From Dryocola clanedunensis_A (GTDB lineage Bacteria > Pseudomonadota > Gammaproteobacteria > Enterobacterales > Enterobacteriaceae): DNA of 64,000 nucleotides. The position numbers and the translations under genes were made by a program. The notes beneath the pieces are model-generated. The model saw nothing but the letters and a program-made list of their open reading frames with translations, made no database searches and was not told where the DNA came from. The first letter of the stretch is position 1; every line of letters begins with the position of its first letter. Positions 16,587 through 24,509 of the stretch are shown one piece after another. The DNA lies in NCBI GenBank assembly GCA_038405435.1, contig JBBYHZ010000002.1. One strand, written 5' to 3'.

Positions 16587-17538
16587 ACCATTCCTTATGT
16601 TTCAGCGGGTTAGCCATAGCACCCAGAATATCGGAAATCACGTTAACGACGATCACCAGCGTGCCGACCACCATCACACCGGCGGAGATCGCCGCATAGT
16701 CCTGCTGGCGAATGGCGTTGATCAGCCAGCGGCCCAGGCCCGGCCAGCTGAACACCACTTCGGTGATCATCGCCAGCGTCAGCATGGTCGAAAACTGGAG
16801 GCCCAGACGTGGGATCACCGGAGGAAGCGCGTTGTGCAGCACGTGGCGGTGCAAAATTGTCAGACGCGATAATCCGCGCGTGGCGGCAGCGCGGATATAG
16901 TTTTGATCGAACACTTCAATCGTGCTCAGGCGCATCAGGCGAATAACTTCGGTAGTCGGAGCCACGGCCAGCGCAACGACAGGCAGCACCATATGGCGCA
17001 GGGCGCTCATGATCATCTCTTCGCGGTAGGGCGAGTCGGAAAGCCAGGCGTCAACCAGCGCAAAACCGGTCACGGATTTTACTTCATAGAGCAGATCAAA
17101 GCGGCCGGAAACCGGCAGCCAGCCCAGCGTCAGGGAGAAGAAAAGCGTCAGCAGCAGGGCAAACCAGAAGACCGGAATCGAGAAGCCCACCAGCGCCAGC
17201 GCGCTAATGAGCTGATCCTGCCATTTATTCCGGGTGATGCCCGCCAGCATGCCGACAGGAATACCAATCAGCAGCGCCAGGCCAAAAGCAAGGATGCAGA
17301 GTTCCATAGTCGCCGGGAAGACATCCCGCAGCTGTTCGTTGATGGACTGGCCGTTAATGCTGGAAACGCCAAAATCCCAGTGCAGCAGGCTCTCAAACCA
17401 GAACACCCAGGCGTTCCACAGGGAAGCCCCCTGAAGCGGCGCGTGCGGGGTGAAATAGCTCAGGCTGAAGCTGACTATCGCCAGGAACAGCAGCGTGATG
17501 AGCAGCAGCAGCAAACGTCTTAGGGTGAAGATGATCAT
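16573..17538 (-). CDS. sapB: Sap ABC transporter permease SapB
   Basis: 321 residues, an inner-membrane permease of the DppB/OppB type. A first membrane helix (LLLLLITLLFLAIVSFSLS) precedes a periplasmic stretch and five further helices; the coupling loop RAAATRGLSRLTILHRHVLH is typical. The ATG overlaps the sapA stop by 4 bases (ATGA). Confidence 0.96.
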   Translation of the reverse strand: MIIFTLRRLLLLLITLLFLAIVSFSLSYFTPHAPLQGASLWNAWVFWFESLLHWDFGVSSINGQSINEQLRDVFPATMELCILAFGLALLIGIPVGMLAGITRNKWQDQLISALALVGFSIPVFWFALLLTLFFSLTLGWLPVSGRFDLLYEVKSVTGFALVDAWLSDSPYREEMIMSALRHMVLPVVALAVAPTTEVIRLMRLSTIEVFDQNYIRAAATRGLSRLTILHRHVLHNALPPVIPRLGLQFSTMLTLAMITEVVFSWPGLGRWLINAIRQQDYAAISAGVMVVGTLVIVVNVISDILGAMANPLKHKEWYALR

Positions 17539-19175
17539 GGTTTTTTCACCTCTACGTCCTCGCGGGAGACCCCGGCAAAAGATGCGTTACCAAACGGGCT
17601 GAGCACAAGACCTTTAATATCATAACGATAGGCCTGCAGGCGCAGTGACGAGGCCAGCGGCAGCACCGGCAAATCTCTCGCCAGAATATTTTGCGCTTCG
17701 TCGTAGGCTTCGATACGGGAAGCGAGCTGCTGGGTCGCAAGCGCCTTCTGCAGCACGGTATCAAACTCAGGGTTACACCAGCGAGCATAGTTGGTCTGCG
17801 AGCGGATAGCGGCGCAGCTCAGCATCGGGCGAAAGAAGCTGTCCGGATCGTTGCTGTCCGTCGCCCAGCCCGCAAGGGTCAGATCGTGGTTCATGTCCAT
17901 CAGGCGCGCTTCCTGGAAACGCCCCTCGACGGGCACGATAATCACCTTCACGCCAATCTGCGCCATGTCCGCCTGAATCAGCTCGGCGGTTTTCAGCGGG
18001 CTTGGGTTCCAGGCCTGGGAGCTGGTCGGCACCCACAGGCGCAGCTCAAGATTGCTGATCCCCAACGCTTTCAGGCGCTGACGCGCTTTTTCAGGATTGT
18101 ATTCAGTAATTTTCGCGTCGCTGTCGTAGGCCCATGAGGCGCGGGGCAGAATAGACGCGGCGGTTTCAGCCGTACCGTAATAGATGGACTGCATCAGACG
18201 CTGGTTATTAATGGCCAGCGCGAGAGCGTGGCGAACGTCCGGGTTGTTCAGCGGTGCTTTATTCGTGTTGAACGCGAGATAGGCGATGTTCATGCCCGGA
18301 CGCAGGGTCAGGCGCAGGCGCGGGTCGTCGCGCAGAATCGTTAGCTGGCTGGCGGCAGGATAGGCCAGCACGTCGCATTCGCCGGTAAGCAGTTTGGACA
18401 GTCGCCCGGTGCCGCCGGAGCCTAAATCAAGCACTACCTGCGGCATCAGCGGCACGCCGCGCCAGAACTTAGGGTTACGGGCCAGGCGAACGTACTGCCC
18501 GGCACGGTATTCGCTAAGCTGGAACGGACCGGTGCCGACCGGCTGGCGGTCCATCAGCTCCTGACGATCGATTTTTTCGAGCTGCGCCGCATATTCTGCC
18601 GACATTACCGAGGCGTAGTGGGTCGCCATATGCCACAGGAACGAGGCGTCCGGCTTCTCGAGCTTAAACTCAACGGTGTTGTTATCGAGCTTGCGGACGC
18701 TTTTCACCGAGTCCGGGAACTGGAGGCTATCGAAATAAGGGTAATTGCCGCCGTTGATGTTGTGCCACGGATGCTTGCGGTTAAAGATACGCTGGAAGCT
18801 GAACACCACATCGTCGGCGTTCAGGGCGCGGGTGGGTTTAAACCACGGCGTTGTCTGGAACTGCACGTTCGGGCGCAGGTGGAAACGGTAGGTCGCGCCG
18901 TTATCCAGCACCTCCCAGCTTTGCGCCAGCTCCGGCACCAGGCGATAGGTGTAAGGATCAACGTCCAGCAGGCGGTCGAACAGCTGTGCGGCAAGCGTAT
19001 CGACGGTCAGGCCGCCGCTCGTCATCTGCGGATTAAAGGTATTGACCTGGCCATTAACGCAATAGACAAACCCACTCTTGCGAATGTCGTCGGGCTTCTG
19101 GTCAGGCGTCGCTGCGAGCGCCACGCCGCTGAGGCAGCTCAGACCCAGTAAGAGAGAGGGAATAATTCCGCGCAT
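17535..19175 (-). CDS. sapA: Sap ABC transporter periplasmic binding protein SapA
   Basis: 546 residues from the ATG at 19175 (E. coli SapA has 547). An in-frame start 60 bases upstream would spoil the signal peptide MRGIIPSLLLGLSCLSGVALA, which is cleaved before ATPDQ. A family 5 peptide-type binding protein that delivers ligand to SapBC in the periplasm. Strong identity to E. coli SapA runs throughout, including PVGTGPFQLSEYRAGQY and GWATDSNDPDSFFRP. First gene of the sapABCDF operon. Confidence 0.95.
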   Translation of the reverse strand: MRGIIPSLLLGLSCLSGVALAATPDQKPDDIRKSGFVYCVNGQVNTFNPQMTSGGLTVDTLAAQLFDRLLDVDPYTYRLVPELAQSWEVLDNGATYRFHLRPNVQFQTTPWFKPTRALNADDVVFSFQRIFNRKHPWHNINGGNYPYFDSLQFPDSVKSVRKLDNNTVEFKLEKPDASFLWHMATHYASVMSAEYAAQLEKIDRQELMDRQPVGTGPFQLSEYRAGQYVRLARNPKFWRGVPLMPQVVLDLGSGGTGRLSKLLTGECDVLAYPAASQLTILRDDPRLRLTLRPGMNIAYLAFNTNKAPLNNPDVRHALALAINNQRLMQSIYYGTAETAASILPRASWAYDSDAKITEYNPEKARQRLKALGISNLELRLWVPTSSQAWNPSPLKTAELIQADMAQIGVKVIIVPVEGRFQEARLMDMNHDLTLAGWATDSNDPDSFFRPMLSCAAIRSQTNYARWCNPEFDTVLQKALATQQLASRIEAYDEAQNILARDLPVLPLASSLRLQAYRYDIKGLVLSPFGNASFAGVSREDVEVKKP

Positions 19176-19262
19176 AAGTTTTTGAGTTTTCAAAGGTGAT
19201 AGCCAAAGTGTATCGCACTCTGCGGAGCTTCCCAAAATATGTCAGGTCGTTTTGCTTTTTTT

Positions 19263-19290
19263 ATAAACAAAGCCCGGAAAAAAGACCGGG
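19263..19290 (-). terminator. Terminator of the phosphatase-autotransporter gene
   Basis: CCCGG (19273-19277) and CCGGG (19286-19290) form a stem. Reading the minus strand it is followed by CTTTGTTT. It stands between the phosphatase-autotransporter gene and sapA and would separate the two transcription units. Confidence 0.6.
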
Positions 19291-19352
19291 TTTTGCTGTT
19301 TTTTGCGGCGAAGCGGGCGTTCTGAACTGGCCAGAACGCCGCTTAAAACAAT

Positions 19353-21272
19353 TCAAAAGGCGTAGCTGGCCGTCAGCGTGCCGTTAAATCCGGTGCTGCT
19401 GTCATCTGCCGCCAGCACATTTGCCCCCGCCGCCAGCGTCAGATTTCCCGTGGTCGCGCTGAGATTAATGCCCGTTTTGTAGAGATTTTTGCTGTTATAC
19501 GCTGAAACCTGATCCACATTGATGCCGTACAGCGAAGCGTGGGAGGTCATCTGCGCGTCATCCAGCAGGCGTTCGTAACCGACGTTAATGCCCGGCGTCA
19601 GCGCCCAGCTACCCGGCGTGAACGGCTTCAGGTGGATATCCAGATTGCCGACCAGGCTGGTTTGCGTCTCGTTTGTGCCGTCCACGTCCAGCGCTACTTC
19701 GCTGTTTGTTTCCTGCAAGCCCTTGAGATTCAGATGCGTGACCTGTACGCCAAGACTTGGGTCAAACGTCACGATGCCGGGAACAAACCAGCCAAGGCCT
19801 GCGCGGGCGCTGTAAAACTGTCCGCTGCTGTCGCCACGCGCGGAGTCAAAACCGCCGCCGGGACGGCGCTCGCTGTCGTAATCTACGTAGCCCGCCGTGC
19901 CCTGTAAGGTACCGTACGGCCCGTCCTGTAAAGAGCGCAGGGCGTAGCGTCCGCCAAGGGTGATAAACGTCGAATTTGTTTTTATCTCGTCGGCATTGCT
20001 GCTTACCGTACCGTGGCTGTAACCGATGCCGCCGTTGACGGAGATCTGCTCGTTTGCCCGCCAGGTGCTGCCCACGATGGCCCCGGCGGAATGTTCGTTG
20101 CTGCTGCTCCGGGCGCTGTTGCCATCGGTACCCAGGTAGCTGTCCATTCCGGTCATCCAGACGGAGGCCGAGCCAACGGCTAATGTGTTGCCCGCAATCC
20201 ACGGCGATAATTTGTCGTTAATCTGCGAAGGCGCACGCAAAAGATAGCTCGCCGCGTCGGCATAAACCTGCCCGCCGATGCGTTTTTCCATGCCGCCAAG
20301 CGAACCGCCGTCAATCGCCGATTGCAGATAGTAGTTGTAAGCGGTGTAGCGGCCGGAAAGCGGGGAGTCCTGTAGCGCGTTCAGAAACGCAGCGCCCGCC
20401 GCGGCGTTGCCCGTGAAGCTCTGCTGGCCGGGCAGCTGCGCGTAGCGAACCATCTTCGCCCGCAGAACGTAAATGGTTGCCTGATCCAGTCCCAGACCCT
20501 CTTTAAGATAATTATCGACGGTGCCATAGCTGATCAGGATCTGATCGAACCCTGCCTGCAGCCAGCTGGCCTGTACTCCCATCAGCGTGCGGTAGGTTTC
20601 GGCCACCGAGGGAGGAAGTGCGGCGACGGTCGCGTTAATTCTGGCGGCGGTGTACTCGTTGGTCGCCAGATAGTTTTGCATGATGTCGGCGGAGCCAACG
20701 CCCGCGATGGATTGCAGAATGGCTGCCGTCCAGCCCGTGCGGTCTTTGCCCGCCGTGCAGTGGAACAGCGCCGCGCCGTCCGCCCCGGCAAGTTCACGGA
20801 AAACCTCGTTCAGCCCCTGGCGGGCGTAGCTGCTGGTAACGAAACTCCGCTCGCCGTCCTCCATCATGGCGTTGACGCCAGCGGGAGTCAGGCCAGCGAG
20901 GGAGCTGGTAATGCTGCTGGTGCTGCCAGAGTTGCCAATCAGATCGACGTTAACGTATCTGGCACCGGTGGGCAGCGTATCCGGCGTGGTAGCAATTTCT
21001 GCTGGCGTGCGTAGATCCACAACGCTGGTGATATTCAGCGTGTCCAGAACGGCCAGGTCAGACGGGGTCGGCGTGACTGCATTGGATCTGTAAAACACAC
21101 CCTGACGCATAACGCCGTCGTTGGCGGTGGCGTAAGCCGTTGTCGTCCCAGCCACATCGCGAAAGTTATCCATACCCTGGAGATGAGGGGTATTCAACGC
21201 AGTATCGGCGGCCTGAGCACCGCAGCACAGCAGATAAACGATTGTTGCGGCGTAGGTTTTCTTGAGTTTCAA
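19353..21272 (-). CDS. Secreted tyrosine-phosphatase domain fused to an autotransporter beta-barrel
   Basis: 639 residues from a TTG at 21272, chosen because AAGGA lies 7 bases before it and it gives a clean signal peptide MKLKKTYAATIVYLLCCGAQ-A, cleaved before ADT. Residues about 30-300 are a tyrosine phosphatase of the Y_phosphatase3 type: GMDNFRDVAG near the start and the P-loop HCTAGKDRTG with nucleophile Cys172 and Arg178. Residues about 365-639 form an autotransporter barrel of Gly/aromatic alternating strands, ending in the terminal Phe of outer-membrane barrels (TASYAF). No beta-helical passenger is present. It should be displayed on or released from the cell surface; substrate and role are unknown. 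It occupies the slot of the puu genes of E. coli. Confidence 0.85.
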   Translation of the reverse strand: MKLKKTYAATIVYLLCCGAQAADTALNTPHLQGMDNFRDVAGTTTAYATANDGVMRQGVFYRSNAVTPTPSDLAVLDTLNITSVVDLRTPAEIATTPDTLPTGARYVNVDLIGNSGSTSSITSSLAGLTPAGVNAMMEDGERSFVTSSYARQGLNEVFRELAGADGAALFHCTAGKDRTGWTAAILQSIAGVGSADIMQNYLATNEYTAARINATVAALPPSVAETYRTLMGVQASWLQAGFDQILISYGTVDNYLKEGLGLDQATIYVLRAKMVRYAQLPGQQSFTGNAAAGAAFLNALQDSPLSGRYTAYNYYLQSAIDGGSLGGMEKRIGGQVYADAASYLLRAPSQINDKLSPWIAGNTLAVGSASVWMTGMDSYLGTDGNSARSSSNEHSAGAIVGSTWRANEQISVNGGIGYSHGTVSSNADEIKTNSTFITLGGRYALRSLQDGPYGTLQGTAGYVDYDSERRPGGGFDSARGDSSGQFYSARAGLGWFVPGIVTFDPSLGVQVTHLNLKGLQETNSEVALDVDGTNETQTSLVGNLDIHLKPFTPGSWALTPGINVGYERLLDDAQMTSHASLYGINVDQVSAYNSKNLYKTGINLSATTGNLTLAAGANVLAADDSSTGFNGTLTASYAF

Positions 21273-21486
21273 AAAGCAATCCTTATCAAAGTTAGGCAAG
21301 CGGCGCCGATTGTAGGATTGCTTTGTTAAGGAAATGTTGCAGCGTGGCGAGGGGGATGCTAAGCAGGCTAATTAAGCGCTCAGAAAATATCTGAAAAGCG
21401 CGCAAAAGAAGCGAGTTAAGGTCAGTTAACTGAAAAGCAAAGAATATAACGACTGGCTGACAGCGTATGCCAGCCATAAATTTTTA

Positions 21487-22482
21487 TTATTGCTCCGCCG
21501 ACGGCGTGACATCGTGCTTCCTGAGCAGGGCGCGCAGCTGGTGGTAGGTAAGACCCAGCAAATCTGCGGCCCTGCGCTGGTTGTATTTCGCCTGGAGCAG
21601 GCTGCGCTCGAGCAGCGTTTTTTCCTGTTCGTTCTGCCAGCCGCGCAGGTCCAGCGGCAGCTGAGGAAGAGTGTCAGCGCTGGTTTCAGCTACGTGGACA
21701 AACGTCGCCTTTCGGGCAAACGGGTCGAGAATAACCTCGTCAACCTCTTCTTCACTGCTCCCGTGGCGATAAACCGATCGCTCAACCACGTTTTTTAATT
21801 CGCGAATATTGCCCGGCCAGCCGTAGTTCAGCAGCGTCTGCTGCGCCTCTTCGCTGAAGCCGGGGAAGAGCGGGAGCTGCAGCTCGCGGCACATCTGAAT
21901 GGCAAAGTGCTCGGCCATCAGCATGATATCGGGCTTGCGTTCGCGCAGCGGGGGAAGGGTAACGACGTCAAACGCCAGCCGGTCCAGCAAATCCGCGCGG
22001 AATTTACCTTCTTCGGCAAGCTGCGGCAGATCGGCGTTAGTGGCGCACACCAGCCGCACGTTTACCTGCAGCGGCTGGCTGCCGCCCACGCGCTCCAGCT
22101 CACCGTATTCCACCACGCGCAGCAGCTTCTCCTGCACCATCATCGGTGCGGTTGCCAGCTCATCCAGGAAAAGCGTTCCTCCGTCGGCGCGCTCAAAGCG
22201 GCCCGGATGGCGCTTTTGCGCTCCGGTAAAGGCCCCGGCTTCGTGGCCGAACAGCTCGGAATCAAGCAGGTTGTCGTTCAGCGCCGCGCAGTTCAGCGAG
22301 ATAAACGGCCCCTGCCAGCGGCGGGACAGGAAGTGGAGGCGGTTGGCGATCAGTTCTTTACCGGTGCCACGCTCGCCGATGACCAGCACGGGCTTCTCCA
22401 GCGGCGCCAGGCGCGAAACCTGCTCCAGCACCTCGAGGAAGCTGTTTGCCTCTCCGATCAGATTATCTTTGTGTTCTGCCAT
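21487..22482 (-). CDS. pspF: Sigma-54 activator of the phage-shock operon PspF
   Basis: 331 residues from the ATG at 22482, aligned with E. coli PspF (325 aa); an in-frame TTG at 22497 is less likely. It has no receiver domain. The AAA+ domain starts almost at the N terminus: Walker A GERGTGKE, sigma-54 loop GAFTGA, Walker B GGTLFLDE, and arginine fingers in the FRADLLDRLAFDVV region. A Fis-type helix-turn-helix ends the protein (RRAADLLGLTYHQLRALLRK). It binds upstream of pspA and drives sigma-54 transcription; PspA restrains it. Divergent from pspA. Confidence 0.96.
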   Translation of the reverse strand: MAEHKDNLIGEANSFLEVLEQVSRLAPLEKPVLVIGERGTGKELIANRLHFLSRRWQGPFISLNCAALNDNLLDSELFGHEAGAFTGAQKRHPGRFERADGGTLFLDELATAPMMVQEKLLRVVEYGELERVGGSQPLQVNVRLVCATNADLPQLAEEGKFRADLLDRLAFDVVTLPPLRERKPDIMLMAEHFAIQMCRELQLPLFPGFSEEAQQTLLNYGWPGNIRELKNVVERSVYRHGSSEEEVDEVILDPFARKATFVHVAETSADTLPQLPLDLRGWQNEQEKTLLERSLLQAKYNQRRAADLLGLTYHQLRALLRKHDVTPSAEQ

Positions 22483-22581
22483 GGTGAAATTAACCAACTG
22501 TTAGCGAATAAAACCACTATAGCCGCTGCGCAATCAGAGTCAAATTTTATGCTGCCTTTTAAAATCAATAAGATAAAAAGT

Positions 22582-22597
22582 TGGCACGGAGATTGTA
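22582..22597 (+). promoter_or_regulatory. Sigma-54 promoter of pspABCD
   Basis: TGGCAC (22582-22587), 5 bases, TTGTA (22593-22597): the -24/-12 elements with the essential GG and TTG. The position about 60 bases before pspA and the near identity to the E. coli pspA promoter make this firm. PspF sites should lie in the remaining AT-rich 85 bases towards pspF. Confidence 0.9.
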
Positions 22598-22655
22598 TTA
22601 ATCTTATCGAGCAAGGTGCCAGGCACCGAAAATAATGACTTAAGAGGATTGAATT

Positions 22656-23327
22656 ATGGGTATTTTTTCTCGTTTCGCCGACATCGTGAATGCCAACATC
22701 AACTCGCTGCTGGAAAAGGCAGAGGATCCGCAGAAGCTGGTACGCCTGATGATTCAGGAAATGGAAGACACGCTCGTTGAAGTGCGTTCCACCTCGGCCC
22801 GCGCGCTGGCGGAAAAGAAACAGCTGTCCCGCCGCGTAGAGCAGGCAACGGCCCAGCAGGCCGAATGGCAGGAAAAAGCCGAGCTGGCGCTGCGTAAGGA
22901 TAAAGAAGATCTGGCCCGTGCGGCGCTGATCGAAAAACAGAAATTAACCGACCTGATTGCCACCCTGGAAGATGAAGTGGTTCACGTCGATGAAACCCTG
23001 GCGCGTATGAAAAAAGAGATTGGCGAGCTGGAGAACAAACTCAGCGAAACCCGCGCGCGCCAGCAGGCATTAACGCTGCGCCACCAGGCTGCGTCCTCTT
23101 CCCGTGATGTTCGTCGCCAGCTCGACAGCGGCAAGCTGGATGAAGCAATGGCTCGTTTCGAATCCTTCGAACGTCGTATCGACCAGATGGAGTCGGAAGC
23201 GGAAAGCCACAGCTTCGGCAAGCAGAAAAATCTCGACACCCAGTTTGCCGAACTGAAGGCCGACGATGCGATCAGCGAGCAAATTGCGGCGCTGAAGGCG
23301 AAAATGAACGGTCAGGATCGCGGTTAA
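22656..23327 (+). CDS. pspA: Phage-shock protein A (membrane-stress effector and PspF inhibitor)
   Basis: 223 residues, nearly all long amphipathic helices and coiled coil (about 25-185), the ESCRT-III-like fold. The N-terminal amphipathic helix MGIFSRFADIVNANINSLLE binds stressed inner membrane. Without stress PspA holds PspF inactive; during membrane damage it leaves PspF and helps keep the proton-motive force. It is first in pspABCD behind the sigma-54 promoter. Confidence 0.97.
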   Translation: MGIFSRFADIVNANINSLLEKAEDPQKLVRLMIQEMEDTLVEVRSTSARALAEKKQLSRRVEQATAQQAEWQEKAELALRKDKEDLARAALIEKQKLTDLIATLEDEVVHVDETLARMKKEIGELENKLSETRARQQALTLRHQAASSSRDVRRQLDSGKLDEAMARFESFERRIDQMESEAESHSFGKQKNLDTQFAELKADDAISEQIAALKAKMNGQDRG

Positions 23328-23387
23328 TTATTAATGCTGCGGCTGCGCATGACGCGCCGCAGCTCGTTCGACTTGTAAGGAGTACAC

Positions 23388-23612
23388 ATGAGCGCGCTTT
23401 TTCTGGCCATACCGTTAACGATATTCGTGCTGTTTGTCGCCCCCATCTGGCTGTGGCTGCACTACAGCAACCGCTCAGCGGGCGGCGAGCTGTCGCAGGG
23501 TGAACAGCAGCGGCTGGCGCAGCTTACCGACGAGGCGAAACGCATGCGTGAACGTATCGTTGCGCTGGAGCAAATCCTCGACGCTGAGCACCCGAACTGG
23601 AGAGACAAATAA
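23388..23612 (+). CDS. pspB: Phage-shock protein B
   Basis: 74 residues: one N-terminal membrane helix (LFLAIPLTIFVLFVAPIWLWL) and a cytoplasmic charged coiled-coil tail. With PspC it senses membrane stress and draws PspA away from PspF. A strong AAGGAG site precedes the ATG. Its stop overlaps the pspC start (TAATG), so the two are translationally coupled. Confidence 0.96.
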   Translation: MSALFLAIPLTIFVLFVAPIWLWLHYSNRSAGGELSQGEQQRLAQLTDEAKRMRERIVALEQILDAEHPNWRDK

Positions 23613-23971
23613 TGGTGAATTCATTTTCCGGTCGTAAATTGTGGCGTATCCCTGAGAAGGGGATGCTGAAAGGTGTTTGCGCAGGTATTGCGCAGTACCT
23701 GGACGTCCCGGTCAAACTCGTACGCCTGATCGTTGTGTTATCAATGATTTTTGGCCTGTTCTTCTTCGTCATGGTGGCCTACATCGCCCTGGCGTTTATT
23801 CTTGACCCGATGCCCTACGGTGCGGATCAGGTAAAGCCGCAGCCGACCAGCCGCGATCTGCTTGATGAAGTGGATGCGGAGCTGGCGGCGGGCGAGCAGC
23901 GTTTGCGTTCGATGGAGCGGTATATCACCTCTGATACCTTCACGTTACGCAGCCGTTTTCGCCAGCTTTGA
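23612..23971 (+). CDS. pspC: Phage-shock protein C
   Basis: 119 residues with the PspC domain (KLWRIPEKGMLKGVCAGIAQ, about 8-27) and one membrane helix (about 38-66), then a cytoplasmic tail with a short coiled coil. It works with PspB as the membrane sensor of the phage-shock response. The start is fixed by overlap with the pspB stop. Confidence 0.96.
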   Translation: MVNSFSGRKLWRIPEKGMLKGVCAGIAQYLDVPVKLVRLIVVLSMIFGLFFFVMVAYIALAFILDPMPYGADQVKPQPTSRDLLDEVDAELAAGEQRLRSMERYITSDTFTLRSRFRQL

Positions 23972-23979
23972 ACTATGTT

Positions 23980-24048
23980 GTAGGGCGGATAAGCTAGCGC
24001 CATCCGCCACGCCGTAGCGGTGGATGGCACGTTGTTTATCCACCCTAC
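23980..24048. repeat. Paired inverted REP units between pspC and pspD
   Basis: GTAGGGCGGATAA...CATCCGCC (23980-24008) and its inverted partner GGTGGATGG...TTATCCACCCTAC (24019-24048) make one BIME-like unit inside the operon. The hairpin could lower read-through or protect the pspABC message from 3' decay. Confidence 0.75.
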
Positions 24049-24077
24049 GAAATTTCCACCCTGCGGAGAAAAAAACC

Positions 24078-24311
24078 ATGACAACATTTCGTACAGCCAG
24101 CCAGAAAGCCAAACCCGGCCTGAAAATCGCCGGCAAACTGGTTCTGCTGGTCGCTCTGCGCTATGGCCCGGCGGGTGTAGCGGGGTGGGCAGTTAAATCC
24201 GTAGCGCGCCGCCCGCTGAAAATGCTGCTGGCGATGACCATCGAGCCGATGCTTGCACGCATGCTGCGTAAAGTTTCTGCTCGCTATAACCGTTCTTCAT
24301 CTGTGAGATAA
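24078..24311 (+). CDS. pspD: Phage-shock protein D
   Basis: 77 residues from the ATG at 24078, which follows GCGGAG; a start at 24024 would read through the repeat and is rejected. It matches E. coli PspD (73 aa), especially the middle: LRYGPAGVAGWAVKSVARRP. A small peripheral membrane protein of the phage-shock response with no settled function. Separated from pspC by a repeat pair, followed by a terminator. Confidence 0.93.
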   Translation: MTTFRTASQKAKPGLKIAGKLVLLVALRYGPAGVAGWAVKSVARRPLKMLLAMTIEPMLARMLRKVSARYNRSSSVR

Positions 24312-24371
24312 ATCTTAAACAATATTTGCCTCCCTTCACGCCTGGTTTTTTCCTCCGTTTCATCTTAAATT

Positions 24372-24420
24372 TGCGGTGCCTCACAAATCTTTATCATAAG
24401 GCACCGCATTTTTGTTTTTT
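24372..24420 (+). terminator. Intrinsic terminator of the psp operon
   Basis: TGCGGTGCCT (24372-24381) and AGGCACCGCA (24399-24408) form a perfect 10-bp stem, followed by TTTTTG and a further run of six T. Confidence 0.88.
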
Positions 24421-24482
24421 CCCGCAAAACACGCCCGCCTTCCGTTGACAGAAATTTTAACCGGGAGTAGTCTCGCCTCTCG

Positions 24483-24496
24483 TGGTACCGCTCCCA
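24483..24496. promoter_or_regulatory. Candidate YcjW operator upstream of ycjM
   Basis: TGGTACCGCTCCCA lies 13 bases before the ycjM ATG. The identical 14-mer occurs in the opposite orientation at 34425-34438, inside the same operon. The sequence is a quasi-dyad of the kind bound by LacI-type regulators, and YcjW is the LacI-type protein of the locus. Assignment to YcjW is inference. Confidence 0.55.
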
Positions 24497-24509
24497 TGAG
24501 AAAATTAAA

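Noticed and set aside
13888..19175. Frameshift or gene fusion in the sap operon because all genes overlap
   Set aside because: The overlaps are standard coupled starts (ATGA, TAATG and a 14-base overlap), and every protein has full family length.
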